64,000 nt of DNA. Origin: Lachnospiraceae bacterium (GTDB lineage: Bacteria; Bacillota; Clostridia; Lachnospirales; Lachnospiraceae). Each line of letters starts with the position of its first letter. Position 1 is the first letter of the stretch. The DNA is taken from NCBI GenBank assembly GCA_024403615.1, contig JAKSRM010000004.1:79882-143881 (forward strand). Direction: 5' to 3'. The notes under the pieces were generated by a model. The model was not told the DNA's origin. It was given only the letters and a program-made list of their open reading frames with translations, and ran no database searches. A program made the position numbers and the translations under genes. Below, one piece after another: positions 37,001 through 46,981 of this stretch.

Positions 37001-37908
37001 GCGTTGATTTCCTCGGACTCATCTAACTTGTCCAGCATGCCCTTCTGGCGTAAATATTTCGCAGCTAAGGTACCGATGTCGAACAGACAAACCGGCTTCT
37101 CCCGGTTCAGTTCTTTTCGAACATCTAAGTAGCCTTCAAAAGCCTTCTGCAGTTCTTCGTCTTCGAAAGTTACATCATCAATGATGGTATTGAAGGTGGT
37201 GTGACGGCAATGGTCAGACCAATAAGTATCGATAACTTTAATTTCGGTAATAGTTGGAGCCTTGCCTTCGGACTTAAAGTAATTCTGGCAGAATAACAAA
37301 TCGTCAACGTCCATCGCCAGACCGTTAGCTTTTACGAAGTCCTCCAGACCTTCTTTATCTAAATCGTTGAAGCCCGTTAAAACTTCTACTTCCGTTGGAA
37401 TGTCATAAACAGCTTTAATGGTTTCCGGAAGTTCTAAGGAAGCTTCTCTAGCTTCTACTGGGTTAATAACATGTTTCTTAATTGCAGCCAGTTCTTCTTC
37501 GCTGATGGTTCCGTAAAGCACATAAACCTTTGCGGAAGCGATGTCTGCACGCTCGCCTTTGGAAATAAACTGGATACACTGAGCTGCAGAATCTGCTCTC
37601 TGGTTAAATTGGCCAGGAAGATATTCTACTGCAAATACGGTAGGTTCGCCGCAGCTACATGAGCCTTTGCAGCATCCCTTTAATACGTCATCTAAGGTAG
37701 AGAACGTAAGGTCTGTCTGTGGCTCAGAGAAAACCGTTTTCACTGCCATATTGAAAATATCTTCTTCCATATTTTCTGCATCGTAACGGTTCAGGACGCG
37801 GACATATTTCAGTCCTTCCACGCCTAACAGGTTTATGCATTCGGACTGCAGTCCAGCTGCTTCCTGTGCATATTCATTTTTCTTTTCAACGTAAATTCTG
37901 TAAACCAT
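34027..37908 (-). CDS. purL: Phosphoribosylformylglycinamidine synthase, single-chain
   Basis: 1293 aa, the large form joining synthase and glutaminase. It converts FGAR, glutamine and ATP to FGAM. Synthase motifs: YWSDHCRHTTFNT, NETHNHPTEIEPFGGAATCIGG, GSTGRDGIGGATGSS and GGKDSMSG. The glutaminase domain has the nucleophile in MCGICNGFQAL (Cys1134) and a likely His1264/Glu1266 pair in GHSERKG. Two cysteine-rich patches are odd: CCKGSCSC at 79-86 and about residues 625-651 with eight Cys in the linker between synthase halves. The start lies 23 bp inside the end of purD. Last gene of the purine operon. Confidence 0.96.
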   Translation of the reverse strand: MVYRIYVEKKNEYAQEAAGLQSECINLLGVEGLKYVRVLNRYDAENMEEDIFNMAVKTVFSEPQTDLTFSTLDDVLKGCCKGSCSCGEPTVFAVEYLPGQFNQRADSAAQCIQFISKGERADIASAKVYVLYGTISEEELAAIKKHVINPVEAREASLELPETIKAVYDIPTEVEVLTGFNDLDKEGLEDFVKANGLAMDVDDLLFCQNYFKSEGKAPTITEIKVIDTYWSDHCRHTTFNTIIDDVTFEDEELQKAFEGYLDVRKELNREKPVCLFDIGTLAAKYLRQKGMLDKLDESEEINACTVKIEVEADGVKEPWLLLFKNETHNHPTEIEPFGGAATCIGGAIRDPLSGRSYVYAAMRVTGAADPRTPIAETMQGKLPQRTLVTNAAHGYSSYGNQIGLTTGIVDELYHPGYAAKHMEVGAVIAAAPAENVRRERPEEGDVVILLGGSTGRDGIGGATGSSKAHDAHSVETCGAEVQKGNAPEERKLQRLFRNKEASQMIKRCNDFGAGGVSVAIGELADGLLINLNAVPKKYEGLDGTELAISESQERMAVVVEGKDLERFLQLAEEENLQAVKVADVTADPRLVLQWNGKDIVNISRAFLDTNGAEKHITVSVPKAEPIVCCAGGKTCGGEACCGADSAENCCDEASGKFAENMKAVASDINVASKRGLSEMFDSTIGAGSVLMPFGGKYQRTPIQAMVHKISMEKKHTDDCSVMSWGYNPMLTSKSPFHGAYLSVVESVCKLVAAGAKYEDVYLSFQEYFEKLGHDPKRWGVPFAAVLGAFKAQVELGVAAIGGKDSMSGTFEDLDVPPTLISFAVTTDKCENIVSPEFKQAGNKVLWVVPNISSDGILPCPYSLKKIFKVVPDILRNYGGVSAYTPTYGGVAEAVLKMSLGNQLGFNFAEGISLADIFGCSYGSFLLEVPADCDPEQALATIRKEVEKELGERSFGYEAMTIKVLGEITGDFAFTYKGEKLCGCEVSKIYEDVLEDIYPCNNVKTSEGEIAIPEFGGKAEVAAPAILNARPKVMITAFPGTNCEYDSAKAVADAGAEPEIVVINNLTTEGIARSIEKVANTIKESQMIFLPGGFSGGDEPDGSAKFITAFFRNDMVKDAVADLIDKRGGLMCGICNGFQALIKLGLVPFGKIIDTDETCPTLTFNTIARHQSKIVRTKIVSTKSPWLSLMNVGDIVNVPISHGEGRFIASDELIAKLAANGQIATQYVDLDGNPTYDVAFNPNNSNCAIEGITSPDGRIFGKMGHSERKGSYLYKNVPGEYENHMFEAAVKFFK

Positions 37909-39160
37909 TGAGTGCCCGCCTTCCTATATCTGTTCTGAAATACTGGTTGTCAAAGTGAATCTTTGCAACGGATTCGTATGATTTCTTAATTGCATCTTCC
38001 AGGTTGTCGGAGATTTCTGTAACGCCTAAAACTCGTCCACCGTTGGTAAGAAGTTTGCCGTCTTTTAATTTTGCGCCGGCAACATAAACTTTATCCCAAA
38101 CTTCTTCCGGAATATCCATCTCGAAGCCTTTTTCATAGCTTACTGGATAGCCTTCGGAAGCCATAATTACGCAGCATGCGCTTCCATTGGAGAACTTAAC
38201 TTCGGTATCTGCTAAGGTCTCGTTGGTGGTAGCCATCATAACCTCTAACAGGTCGGATTCTAAGAGCGGTAATACGACCTGAGTTTCCGGATCGCCGAAG
38301 CGGCAGTTATATTCGATAACCTTCGGTCCGTTTGGAGTCAGCATGAGGCCAAAGTATAAGCATCCCTTAAAAGTTCTGCCTTCTGCATTCATGGCATTCA
38401 TAGTAGGAATGAAAATCTTTTCCATGCACTCTGCAGCGATTTCCTCAGTGTAGTAAGGGTTTGGAGCGATGGTTCCCATACCGCCAGTGTTGAGGCCAGT
38501 GTCGTTATCGCCTGCACGTTTGTGGTCCATAGAAGAAACCATAGGAACGACTACCTTTCCGTCGGTAAAGGAAAGAACGGAAACTTCTGGTCCTGTTAAG
38601 AACTCTTCAATAACAATCTGGTCGCCGCTGGCGCCAAACTTTTTGTCCTGCATCATAGAGATAACTGCTGCTTTCGCATCTTCTCTGGTTTCTGCAATGA
38701 CAACGCCTTTTCCTAAAGCCAGGCCGTCTGCTTTTACAACGGTAGGGATTGGAGCCGTCTCTAAATATTTGAGCGCTTCATCCATGTTGTCAAAAGTTTC
38801 ATATCCCGCAGTTGGAATATTATATTTTTTCATCAGGTTCTTGGAGAAGACCTTGCTGCCTTCAATAATTGCAGCATTGGCTTTTGGTCCAAAACAAGGA
38901 ACGCCGATTTTTTCTAATGCATCTACACATCCTAAAACCAGAGGATCATCTGGAGCAACGATCGCGTAGTCGATTTTATTTTCTTCCGCAAATTTTGCGA
39001 TTGCAGCAATATCCTTCGCTTCAATATCTACGCAAGTAGCATCTTTTGCGATTCCACCATTTCCCGGCAGAGCAAAGATTTCGCTAACATTCTTGTTCTC
39101 TTTTACTTTCTTAATGATTGCATGTTCACGGCCGCCGCCGCCAACTACCATAACCTTCAT
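37886..39160 (-). CDS. purD: Phosphoribosylamine-glycine ligase
   Basis: 424 aa from the ATG at 39160 (MKVMVVGGGGREHAI), which has GGGAG upstream; the longer frame begins inside the preceding gene's region and lacks family similarity. ATP-grasp enzyme joining phosphoribosylamine and glycine to form GAR. Motifs: VVGGGGREHA, PTVVKADGLALGKGVVIA, EEFLTGPEVSVLSF and YNCRFGDPETQV. It follows the AICAR transformylase gene by 20 bp and overlaps purL by 23 bp, suggesting coupled translation. Confidence 0.96.
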   Translation of the reverse strand: MKVMVVGGGGREHAIIKKVKENKNVSEIFALPGNGGIAKDATCVDIEAKDIAAIAKFAEENKIDYAIVAPDDPLVLGCVDALEKIGVPCFGPKANAAIIEGSKVFSKNLMKKYNIPTAGYETFDNMDEALKYLETAPIPTVVKADGLALGKGVVIAETREDAKAAVISMMQDKKFGASGDQIVIEEFLTGPEVSVLSFTDGKVVVPMVSSMDHKRAGDNDTGLNTGGMGTIAPNPYYTEEIAAECMEKIFIPTMNAMNAEGRTFKGCLYFGLMLTPNGPKVIEYNCRFGDPETQVVLPLLESDLLEVMMATTNETLADTEVKFSNGSACCVIMASEGYPVSYEKGFEMDIPEEVWDKVYVAGAKLKDGKLLTNGGRVLGVTEISDNLEDAIKKSYESVAKIHFDNQYFRTDIGRRALNGLQNLR

Positions 39161-39180
39161 ACAAGTTCTCCCTTCTGATT

Positions 39181-40365
39181 CTAGTGGTGGAATAATCTCA
39201 TGCCGGTAAAGGCCATAACCATGTTGTAACCGTTGCAACTATTAATAACGTCGCCGTCTCTTACAGAACCGCCAGGCTGAGCTACATAGGTAACGCCGCT
39301 CTTTGCTGCGCGGTCGATATTATCGCTAAATGGGAAGAAGGCATCGCTTCCTAAGCATACGCCCTGGATGGAGTTCAAATATTCTCTCTGTTCCTCGAAT
39401 GTAAAAGGTTCTGGGCGCTCGGTGAAATACTTCTGCCAATTACCTTCCGCCGTAACGTCTTCTTCGTTCTTGTTAATGAAACCGTCGATGCAGTTGTCTC
39501 TGTCTGGTCTTCCGATGGTTTCGATGAATGGCAGATTCAGTACACGAGGGCTCTGACGTAAGAACCAAGTATCGGCCTTTCCGCCAGCTAATCTGGTGCA
39601 ATGAACTCTACTCTGCTGACCAGCACCTACGCCGATAGCAGTTCCATCATAAGCGAACGCTACGGAGTTGGACTGGGTATATTTTAAAGTAATCAGAGCT
39701 ACTACCAGGTCTCTTGCCTTATCTTCCGGAAGGTCTTTATTTTCCGTAACGATGTTGTTCAGTAACTCTTTATTAATTTCAAAATTATTTCTTCCCTGCT
39801 GGAAAGTTACGCCAAATACCTGCTTCTTTTCCTGAGGGTTTGGAATATATTCCGGATCAATCTTAATAATGTTGTAGCTGCCTTTTCTTTTGGTCTTCAG
39901 GATTTCTAAGGCTTCCGGATCATAATCCGGAGCGATGATTCCGTCGGATACTTCTCTCTTAATCATGGTGGCGGTAGTTACGTCACATTTGTCAGAAAGG
40001 GCAATCCAATCGCCGAAGGAGCACATACGGTCTACGCCTCTAGCTCTGGCAAAAGCACATGCGATTGGAGAATCGTTCAAGCCTTCAATATCATCTACAA
40101 AGCAAGCCTTCTTTAATTCCTCGGAAAGAGGAAGTCCTAAAGCTGCTCCTGCAGGGCTTACATGCTTAAAGGAAGCTGCTGCCGGCAGACCTAATTCTGC
40201 CTTCAATTCCTTTACTAACTGCCAGGAATTTAAAGCGTCTAAGAAGTTAATATAGCCAGGTCTTCCGCTTAAGATTTCGATTGGGAGCTCGCTTCCGTCT
40301 TCCATGAAAATCTTTGCCGGTTTTTGGTTTGGATTACATCCATATTTCAGTTCAAACTCGTTCAT
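39181..40365 (-). CDS. purH: Stand-alone AICAR transformylase
   Basis: 394 aa. It corresponds to the formyltransferase half of PurH only; the N-terminal IMP cyclohydrolase (MGS-like) domain is absent. Landmarks: LKYGCNPNQKPAK, AAASFKHVSPAGAALG with the catalytic Lys-His pair, and C-terminal SDAFFPFSDNIDRAAKSGV and YVAQPGGSVRDGDVI. It uses 10-formyl-THF to make FAICAR. The next step is supplied by the PurO-type protein encoded 13 bp upstream. Confidence 0.93.
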   Translation of the reverse strand: MNEFELKYGCNPNQKPAKIFMEDGSELPIEILSGRPGYINFLDALNSWQLVKELKAELGLPAAASFKHVSPAGAALGLPLSEELKKACFVDDIEGLNDSPIACAFARARGVDRMCSFGDWIALSDKCDVTTATMIKREVSDGIIAPDYDPEALEILKTKRKGSYNIIKIDPEYIPNPQEKKQVFGVTFQQGRNNFEINKELLNNIVTENKDLPEDKARDLVVALITLKYTQSNSVAFAYDGTAIGVGAGQQSRVHCTRLAGGKADTWFLRQSPRVLNLPFIETIGRPDRDNCIDGFINKNEEDVTAEGNWQKYFTERPEPFTFEEQREYLNSIQGVCLGSDAFFPFSDNIDRAAKSGVTYVAQPGGSVRDGDVINSCNGYNMVMAFTGMRLFHH

Positions 40366-40378
40366 GTTCTCGGCCTTT

Positions 40379-41098
40379 CTATTTATTTTTATTGATCATT
40401 CGGTTCTGTACTTCTTTGGTTTTTAAGTTCACGAATCTTACATACAGGGAAATCTTGTTGTCTTCGTTTAAAGCGTTCCAGATTTCTTCCGCTACTTCGT
40501 CAATGTTGTTTCCTAAAGCGACTCTTTCCGGTTCGCCCTGGAAAGTAGGAATCGGATTTCCATCACATACATAGGTGTGAATGAAATGTCCTAAACCAGC
40601 TAAAGATGGATAATCAAATCCATACCGGTTGCAAGCGGTTCCTTCGGCATCTGCACTCTTTAAGATGCTCATGCTGTAAGTGAAATCGTCCTCTGCAAAC
40701 TCTAACATGGCAGAAATTCTTGGAGTGAAATTCGGTCCATCTGGCTCAAATTCTCTTACGGTTAAAGAAGAATGGAAGGTCTTTCCTGCCTGTAAGCCTT
40801 CGTATACGGTATCGGTCTGGTCGCCGTTGGTAACGATCAGTTTGTTCTCATAATCTCTTAAGGCAGCGTAGATGATCAGGCTTGGATCCTCTAATTTGCT
40901 TGGGTCAAAGGCCTCGGTGAAAACAGCTCCATCTCTTTCTACAAAGACTCTGTTCCGAGAATTGGCGCTGCGTCCCATAATAAAATAAGCAGCAATAGCA
41001 TTCTCCCCATCGGCACTCTTTCCTACGATAATGCCACGGCCTGGGTAAGTGTTGCCCTCTAACAGGTTTCCGATTGAATTGATTTTGTAAATATCCAT
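40379..41098 (-). CDS. purO: PurO-type IMP cyclohydrolase
   Basis: 239 aa. Not related to the PurH cyclohydrolase domain but to the archaeal PurO fold: NLLEGNTYPGRGIIVGKS near the N-terminus, then YFIMGRSANSRNRVF, and TPRISAMLEF in the middle. It would close the ring of FAICAR to IMP. Placement right before the lone AICAR transformylase makes this pair a functional replacement of bifunctional PurH. Symbol used by analogy with archaeal PurO. Confidence 0.85.
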   Translation of the reverse strand: MDIYKINSIGNLLEGNTYPGRGIIVGKSADGENAIAAYFIMGRSANSRNRVFVERDGAVFTEAFDPSKLEDPSLIIYAALRDYENKLIVTNGDQTDTVYEGLQAGKTFHSSLTVREFEPDGPNFTPRISAMLEFAEDDFTYSMSILKSADAEGTACNRYGFDYPSLAGLGHFIHTYVCDGNPIPTFQGEPERVALGNNIDEVAEEIWNALNEDNKISLYVRFVNLKTKEVQNRMINKNK

Positions 41099-41119
41099 AG
41101 CCTCTCCCTTTATGCTTCT

Positions 41120-41710
41120 CTATTTCATTTCTGAGCAGACTTTTTCGATAGCCTTTGGCAAGATAATCCATTCTGCCTGCTCCATAACTCTTCTCTGTAA
41201 TACTTCCGGAGTGTCGCCGTCTTCCACATAAACCGCCTTCTGGAAAATGATTTCTCCACCATCCGGAATTTCATTTACGAAATGCACGGTAGCACCCGTA
41301 ACTTTTACGCCTTTCTTTAAGGCCTCTTCATGTACCTTCAGGCCGTAGAAGCCTTTGCCACAGAAGGAAGGAATTAAAGAAGGGTGAATGTTTAAAATTC
41401 TCTTTGGAAACTCTTTGGTAAAGTTCTCGCTTAAGACGGTCAGGAAACCAGCTAAAACTACCAGGTCGATGTTCTCCTCATGGAGCGCTTGAATAACGCG
41501 GCTTTCGATGTCTCCGTCCTTTTTCGTAATGGCCATGGCTTTAATGCCGGCATTTTTCGCACGCTCTAAAGCGTAAGCGTCTTCGTTGTTGGAGATAACT
41601 AAAACCACTTCTCCGCTGGTAATAATGCCTGATTTTTCTGCGTCAATAATAGCCTGAAGATTGGTGCCGCCACCGGAAACCAATACGGCGATTCTCTTTT
41701 TGTTTTCCAT
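41120..41710 (-). CDS. purN: Phosphoribosylglycinamide formyltransferase
   Basis: 196 aa, normal length. It formylates GAR with 10-formyl-THF. N-terminus RIAVLVSGGGTNLQAIID, catalytic region ILNIHPSLIPSFCGKGFYG (Asn/His), and VKVTGATVHFVNEIPDGGEII with the catalytic Asp. The gap to purM upstream is 61 bp and contains a hairpin. Confidence 0.96.
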   Translation of the reverse strand: MENKKRIAVLVSGGGTNLQAIIDAEKSGIITSGEVVLVISNNEDAYALERAKNAGIKAMAITKKDGDIESRVIQALHEENIDLVVLAGFLTVLSENFTKEFPKRILNIHPSLIPSFCGKGFYGLKVHEEALKKGVKVTGATVHFVNEIPDGGEIIFQKAVYVEDGDTPEVLQRRVMEQAEWIILPKAIEKVCSEMK

Positions 41711-41737
41711 AAAATTTCCCGTTTATCAACTATGTTA

Positions 41738-41765
41738 GCCGGCTCCAGTAAAAACCAAAGCCGGC
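41738..41765 (-). other. Intra-operon hairpin between purM and purN
   Basis: GCCGGCT (41738-41744) pairs with AGCCGGC (41759-41765) across a 14-nt loop, without a following T-run on the minus strand. It may be a processing or stability element rather than a terminator. Confidence 0.5.
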
Positions 41766-41771
41766 CATAAA

Positions 41772-42809
41772 TTATTTAATCACTACTTTTTCGTCTGATT
41801 TGATGATTTCGCCCATGATGTAAGCAGCCTCGCCCTCAGCGTTTAAGAGTTCTACTGCTTTGTCGGCGTCGTCTTGGTCTACAACGATGCTCATGCCAAC
41901 GCCCATGTTAAAGGTGTTAAACATGTCTCTCTCCTCGATGCCACCTTCCTTAGCGAGCATGTCAAAGATTGGAAGGATTTTTACTGCCTGTTTATCGATC
42001 GCTGCACCGAAGCCTTCTGGAATGCTTCTTGGAATGTTCTCGTAGAAGCCACCACCGGTGATATGGGAGATTCCCTTTACGGTTGCATTTTCTAACAGTT
42101 TTAATACAGGTTTTACATAAATTTTCGTAGGAGTCAGTAAAGTTTCTCCTAAGGACTTTCCGCCTAAAGCCTCTAATGGAGCCTTCATGTCGCGGTTTTC
42201 CACATCGAAAACTTTTCTAACCAGAGAGAATCCGTTGGAATGTACTCCGCTGGATGGAAGAGCGATTACTACGTCTCCTGCTTTCATGGTCTTGTTGTCG
42301 ATGATTTTGCTCTTATCTACAACGCCCGTAGAATAGCCTGCTAAGTCATATTCATCTTCTGGATAGAAGCCAGGCATTTCTGCAGTTTCACCACCGATTA
42401 AGGCAGCTCCTGCCTGAACACAGCCTTCGCTGACGCCCTTAACGATGTCCGCGATTCTTTCCGGATAGTTCTTTCCGCAGGCAATATAGTCTAAGAAGAA
42501 TAACGGTTTTGCGCCGCAGCAGATAATGTCGTTTACACACATAGCTACACAGTCGATACCTACGGTGTCATGCTTATCCATGAGAAACGCAATTTTCAGT
42601 TTGGTTCCTACGCCGTCGGTTCCGCTGACTAAAATCGGTTTTGTCATTCCTTCCAGATCCAGTTCAAAGAGTCCGCCGAAACCGCCAACATCGGAGCAAA
42701 CACCCTTTGTCATGGTTTTCGCAATATGTTCTTTCATCAGTTCTACGGATTTGTATCCTGCTGTAATATCAACGCCTGCGCTAGCGTAAACATCTGATCT
42801 TGATTCCAT
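41772..42809 (-). CDS. purM: Phosphoribosylformylglycinamidine cyclo-ligase (AIR synthetase)
   Basis: 345 aa from the ATG at 42809, with AAGGA 6 nt upstream and 2 bp after the purF stop; a longer frame starting at 42842 lies within purF. It converts FGAM to AIR using ATP. Motifs: [66 protein letters not shown] and [12 protein letters not shown]. Confidence 0.96.
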   Translation of the reverse strand: MESRSDVYASAGVDITAGYKSVELMKEHIAKTMTKGVCSDVGGFGGLFELDLEGMTKPILVSGTDGVGTKLKIAFLMDKHDTVGIDCVAMCVNDIICCGAKPLFFLDYIACGKNYPERIADIVKGVSEGCVQAGAALIGGETAEMPGFYPEDEYDLAGYSTGVVDKSKIIDNKTMKAGDVVIALPSSGVHSNGFSLVRKVFDVENRDMKAPLEALGGKSLGETLLTPTKIYVKPVLKLLENATVKGISHITGGGFYENIPRSIPEGFGAAIDKQAVKILPIFDMLAKEGGIEERDMFNTFNMGVGMSIVVDQDDADKAVELLNAEGEAAYIMGEIIKSDEKVVIK

Positions 42810-42811
42810 TA

Positions 42812-44236
42812 TTATTCCTTTCCGTTCCAACAATATGTGCACAATTTACAAGGTTCAAGTCCTATGGCCTGGATAAGTCCCTCCAGAGACTGGAATTCCA
42901 AAGAAGCAAAATGGAATTTTTCGCAGATGGACTGTCTTAATTTTTTGCCACGCTCCGTCTTTCCGTCAGCGTACTCTTCCATATATTTGAAACCTTCTTC
43001 GCCTTCTAGTTCAACAATAATCCTTCTGGCAATCAGCTCCATTTCACTTCTGGATGCTGAGAAATCCAGATATTTACAGTTGTACATAATCGGAGGGCAT
43101 GCAGACCGCATATGAACTTCCTTTGCTCCGTTTTCATAAAGGAAATCAACGGTTTCCTTTAACTGAGTACCACGTACAATAGAATCGTCTACAAATAAAA
43201 GTTTCTTTCCTTCGATTAATTCCTTTACCGGAATCATTTTCATTTTCGCAATTTTATTTCTGGATCCCTGAGTCCCCGGCATAAAGCTTCTGGACCAGGT
43301 CGGAGTGTATTTGATAAATGCACGGGCAAAAGATTTTCCGCTTTCGTTCGCATATCCAATCGCGTGCGGCGTACCGGAATCCGGAACTCCACCGACATAA
43401 TCAATGTCCTGGGCAATTCCTTCCTTCTTATCTGCCTGTGCCATGATCCTGCCGTTTTCATAGCGCATAAGTTCCACATTCTTTCCCTCATAGGAAGATG
43501 TTGGATATCCGTAATAAGACCAAAGGAAAGCACAGATTTTCATCTGCTCTCCGCCTTCATAAAGAGTCGTTACTTCTTTTGAAGAAATCTCTACGATTTC
43601 TCCCGGTTTTACTTCTTTATAAGGCTCAAAGCCCAATTTTCCCAAAACAAAAGACTCAAAAGAAAGAGCAAATCCGTCTTCTCTTTTTCCAATCTGTACC
43701 GGAAGCCGTCCTAACCGGTCTCTGGCTGCAATGATATTACCGTCTTCTTTAATAACGATGATGCTGGCAGAACCTTCAATAATGTCATTCAAGTGACGGA
43801 TACCGTCTACAAAATTACCTTTCTGGTTAATGATGGCTGCCACCAATTCCGTGATATTGATTTTTCCACCGGTCTTGGCATCAAAATGTCCATTAATCTC
43901 ATTGAAGAATATTTCAATCAGCTTGTCGGTATTTGTAATTTTTCCCAACATGTAAACAGCAAATGCGCCAAATTTTGTCCGGATTAAAAGCGGCTGCGGA
44001 TCCACATCACTGATGCATCCGATGGCCGTTGTACCTTTCATGTCATCAAAGACCTGTCCAAAGCGGGTCCGGAAAGGAATGTTTTCAATACTGTGGATTT
44101 TTCTCTGCAATCCGATTTCTTTGTCGTAGCACGCAACACCGGCTAACTTTGTTCCCAGATGAGAATGGTAATCAATGCCGAAAAAGACATCGTCCATACA
44201 ATCCCGTTCGGAAACTACTCCAAAAAATCCGCCCAT
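42812..44236 (-). CDS. purF: Amidophosphoribosyltransferase homologue lacking the glutaminase cysteine
   Basis: 474 aa. The C-terminal phosphoribosyltransferase domain is intact, with PRPP loop [13 protein letters not shown] (about 347-358) and [10 protein letters not shown]. Cysteines 235, 380, 463 and 466 correspond to Fe-S ligand positions of the Bacillus enzyme. The N-terminal Ntn-hydrolase domain begins [10 protein letters not shown]: Gly2 stands where PurF has its catalytic Cys, and HLGTK replaces the HRGQE motif. Glutamine hydrolysis should therefore be lost; the enzyme may use free ammonia or partner with another amidotransferase. Position in the operon argues that it is the working PurF or a paired subunit. 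Confidence 0.88.
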   Translation of the reverse strand: MGGFFGVVSERDCMDDVFFGIDYHSHLGTKLAGVACYDKEIGLQRKIHSIENIPFRTRFGQVFDDMKGTTAIGCISDVDPQPLLIRTKFGAFAVYMLGKITNTDKLIEIFFNEINGHFDAKTGGKINITELVAAIINQKGNFVDGIRHLNDIIEGSASIIVIKEDGNIIAARDRLGRLPVQIGKREDGFALSFESFVLGKLGFEPYKEVKPGEIVEISSKEVTTLYEGGEQMKICAFLWSYYGYPTSSYEGKNVELMRYENGRIMAQADKKEGIAQDIDYVGGVPDSGTPHAIGYANESGKSFARAFIKYTPTWSRSFMPGTQGSRNKIAKMKMIPVKELIEGKKLLFVDDSIVRGTQLKETVDFLYENGAKEVHMRSACPPIMYNCKYLDFSASRSEMELIARRIIVELEGEEGFKYMEEYADGKTERGKKLRQSICEKFHFASLEFQSLEGLIQAIGLEPCKLCTYCWNGKE

Positions 44237-44245
44237 AAAGACCTC

Positions 44246-44932
44246 CTATGCGAAGAATAATTCTGATAATGTCATTGGGTCGATATATTCGCCGTCTTTG
44301 TAAACTCTCATGTTACCGGAAGCGATTTCGTCGATTAACATAACTTCGCCGTCTTTTCCGTAACCAAATTCGAATTTAATGTCATAAAGTACTAAGCCTT
44401 TTTCTGCTAAATCGTCAGCAACGATCTTGGTAATCTGCTGAGTTTCTGCTTTCAGGTCTTCATACTGTTTGTCTGTCATAACGCCTAAAACTACCAGACC
44501 GTCTTTTGTGATCAATGGATCGCCCTTTTCGTCGTTCTTTAAAGTAGTTTCAACGTAAGATGGAAGGTCAGCGCCTTCTTCTACTAAATCAGAATATCTC
44601 CGGTAGAAACTTCCTACTGCTTTGTTTCTGCAGATAACTTCCAGACCTTTTCCGAATACAGTAGCAGGGAGAACTTCCATAGTTGTGTCGTCAAGGTTTG
44701 CGCTTACAAAGTGAGTCTTCAGACCAGCTGCATTGATTTTCTCAAAGAAGTAAATAGACATTCTTAAGTTAACATCGCCTACGCCTTCGATAGTCAGACC
44801 TACGGAGTTTTCGCCTGGATCAAAAACGCCGTCTTTTCCTGTGCAGTCATCTTTGAATTTCAGAAGATAATTGCCGTTTTCAAGTTCAAATACATCTTTT
44901 GTTTTTCCTGTGTAAACTAACTTGTTTCCCAT
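44246..44932 (-). CDS. purC: SAICAR synthetase
   Basis: 228 aa. It joins CAIR and aspartate with ATP. Family landmarks: [45 protein letters not shown] segment ([12 protein letters not shown]), [16 protein letters not shown] and [16 protein letters not shown]. It lies between purE and purF with gaps of 9-13 bp, typical of co-translated purine genes. Confidence 0.95.
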   Translation of the reverse strand: MGNKLVYTGKTKDVFELENGNYLLKFKDDCTGKDGVFDPGENSVGLTIEGVGDVNLRMSIYFFEKINAAGLKTHFVSANLDDTTMEVLPATVFGKGLEVICRNKAVGSFYRRYSDLVEEGADLPSYVETTLKNDEKGDPLITKDGLVVLGVMTDKQYEDLKAETQQITKIVADDLAEKGLVLYDIKFEFGYGKDGEVMLIDEIASGNMRVYKDGEYIDPMTLSELFFA

Positions 44933-44945
44933 TTTCGTTCTCCTC

Positions 44946-45434
44946 TTATTTATTGCTATTTAAATTTTTATCTTTCTCAAGGACCTTTGCTGCGTCCTTT
45001 ACTCTTTTGTCATCCAATTTCTTCGCTAACTCTGCATCTTCTACTGCGATGATCTGAGCAGCTAAGAGGGCTGCGTTAGCAGCTCCGTTAATTGCTACGG
45101 TAGCAACTGGAATTCCGCTTGGCATCATAACGGTGGAAAGAAGGGCATCCATTCCGTCAAGAACTGAACCTTTGCAAGGGATTCCGATTACCGGTAAGGT
45201 GGTGTTTGCTGCGATGGCTCCTGCCAGATGAGCTGCCATTCCGGCGGCAGCGATGATAGCGCCAAATCCGTTAGCTCTGGCGTTCAGAGCGAAGTCTCTG
45301 GCCTCTACAGGAGTACGGTGAGCTGAGTAAACATGAGCTTCATAAGGAATTCCCAGTTCTTCTAACATGTCCATAGCTTTCTGGACGATTGGAAGATCGG
45401 AGTCGCTTCCCATGATAATTCCGACTTTTTTCAT
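44946..45434 (-). CDS. purE: N5-carboxyaminoimidazole ribonucleotide mutase
   Basis: 162 aa. It makes CAIR. N-terminus [17 protein letters not shown], then [14 protein letters not shown] and [23 protein letters not shown], all typical of class I PurE. Class I enzymes need PurK for N5-CAIR; purK is not in this operon, so it must lie elsewhere or the enzyme must act on AIR plus CO2. A hydrophilic tail of about 15 residues ends in Lys/Asn repeats. Confidence 0.95.
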   Translation of the reverse strand: MKKVGIIMGSDSDLPIVQKAMDMLEELGIPYEAHVYSAHRTPVEARDFALNARANGFGAIIAAAGMAAHLAGAIAANTTLPVIGIPCKGSVLDGMDALLSTVMMPSGIPVATVAINGAANAALLAAQIIAVEDAELAKKLDDKRVKDAAKVLEKDKNLNSNK

Positions 45435-45448
45435 TTTACTCTCCTTCC

Positions 45449-46951
45449 TTATTTCACCGGTGTGTTGTCTTTCTGGATAACATCATGTGCGCCACCTTCT
45501 ACGATACTTGTAGCAGAAACCAGAGTCAGTTTTGCTTTCTGCTGAAGTTCCGGAATGGTTAAAGCACCACAGTTGCACATGGTGGATTTTACTTTGCTTA
45601 AAGAAAGAGCTACGTTGTCTTTCAGGCTGCCTGCGTAAGGAACGTAGGAATCTACGCCTTCTTCGAAGGAAAGTTTCGCATCGCCGCCTAAATCGTAACG
45701 CTGCCAGTTGCGGGCTCTTGCAGAACCTTCGCCCCAGTACTCTTTGTAATACGTTCCGTTAATGCTTACTTTGTTGGAAGGGCTTTCGTCGAATCTTGCG
45801 AAGTATCTTCCTAACATCATGAAGTCAGCGCCCATCGCTAAAGCTAAGGTCATGTGATGGTCATAAACGATACCACCATCGGAGCATACTGGAATGTAAA
45901 TGCCAGTCTCTTCGAAGTATCTGTTTCTTTCTGCACAAACATCAATGAGAGCGGTAGCCTGGCCACGGCCGATGCCCTTGGTCTCACGGGTGATACAAAT
46001 AGAACCACCACCGATACCAACTTTAATGAAGTCTGCGCCGCATTCTGCTAAGAAACGGAAACCGTCAGCGTCTACAACGTTACCAGCACCAACTTTTACT
46101 GTGTCGCCGTAAGTTTCACGAATCCATCCGATAGTACGTTTCTGCCACTCGGAGAAACCTTCGGAAGAGTCGATACAAAGAACATCTGCGCCAGCCTCTA
46201 ATAAAGCAGGAACTCGTTCTGCATAGTCTCTGGTGTTGATACCAGCACCAACGATAAATCGTTTTGTATTGTCTAATAATTCGTTTGGATTTTGTTTATG
46301 TGAATCGTAGTCTTTACGGAAGACGAAATAGCAGAGTTTGCCGTCTTCGCTAACGATAGGTAAAGCATTCAGCTTGTGATCCCAGATGATGTCGTTTGCT
46401 TCCTTCAGGCTGGTTCCTTCCGGAGCAGTGATCAGTTTTTCTCTTGGAGTCATGAACTCTTTGACTTTGCAGGTAAGTTCCATACGACTCACTCTGTAGT
46501 CACGGCTGGTAACAAGTCCAACCAGTTTTCCATTCTGGGTACCGTCTTCGGTAACAGCCATAGTGGAATGTCCTGTAGCCTCTTTTAAGGCAATAACATC
46601 TTTCAGAGTGTCTTCCGGGCTAAGGTTGGAGTCGCTTGGCACAAATCCAGCTTTGTAATTCTTCGCGCGGTTGACCATGGCAGCCTCTTCTTCGATTGTC
46701 TGGGATCCGTAGATGAAGGACACACCTCCCTCTTTTGCCAGAGCAACAGCCAGAGCATCTCCGGAAACGGACTGCATGATTGCAGATACCATCGGGATGT
46801 TCAAAGAGATTGCAGGCTCTTCGCCTTTTTTGTACTTAACTAATGGTGTTTTTAAACTAACGTTGGCCGGTATGCATTCAGCGCTGGAGTACCCCGGAAT
46901 TAACAGATACTCGTTAAAAGTATGCGACGGCTCATTGATGAAGCTTGCCAT
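45449..46951 (-). CDS. guaB: IMP dehydrogenase
   Basis: 500 aa, first gene of the purine operon. It oxidises IMP to XMP with NAD. Layout: barrel start with [26 protein letters not shown], two CBS domains (about 95-215), catalytic loop [20 protein letters not shown] with the active Cys, and flap region [13 protein letters not shown]. It belongs to the variant IMPDH group with insertions before the flap ([12 protein letters not shown]). AGGAGG stands 7 nt before the ATG. Its position places the guanine branch under the same control as IMP synthesis. Confidence 0.94.
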   Translation of the reverse strand: MASFINEPSHTFNEYLLIPGYSSAECIPANVSLKTPLVKYKKGEEPAISLNIPMVSAIMQSVSGDALAVALAKEGGVSFIYGSQTIEEEAAMVNRAKNYKAGFVPSDSNLSPEDTLKDVIALKEATGHSTMAVTEDGTQNGKLVGLVTSRDYRVSRMELTCKVKEFMTPREKLITAPEGTSLKEANDIIWDHKLNALPIVSEDGKLCYFVFRKDYDSHKQNPNELLDNTKRFIVGAGINTRDYAERVPALLEAGADVLCIDSSEGFSEWQKRTIGWIRETYGDTVKVGAGNVVDADGFRFLAECGADFIKVGIGGGSICITRETKGIGRGQATALIDVCAERNRYFEETGIYIPVCSDGGIVYDHHMTLALAMGADFMMLGRYFARFDESPSNKVSINGTYYKEYWGEGSARARNWQRYDLGGDAKLSFEEGVDSYVPYAGSLKDNVALSLSKVKSTMCNCGALTIPELQQKAKLTLVSATSIVEGGAHDVIQKDNTPVK

Positions 46952-46981
46952 AATTTCCCTCCTTAAATCATAGTTACCAAA

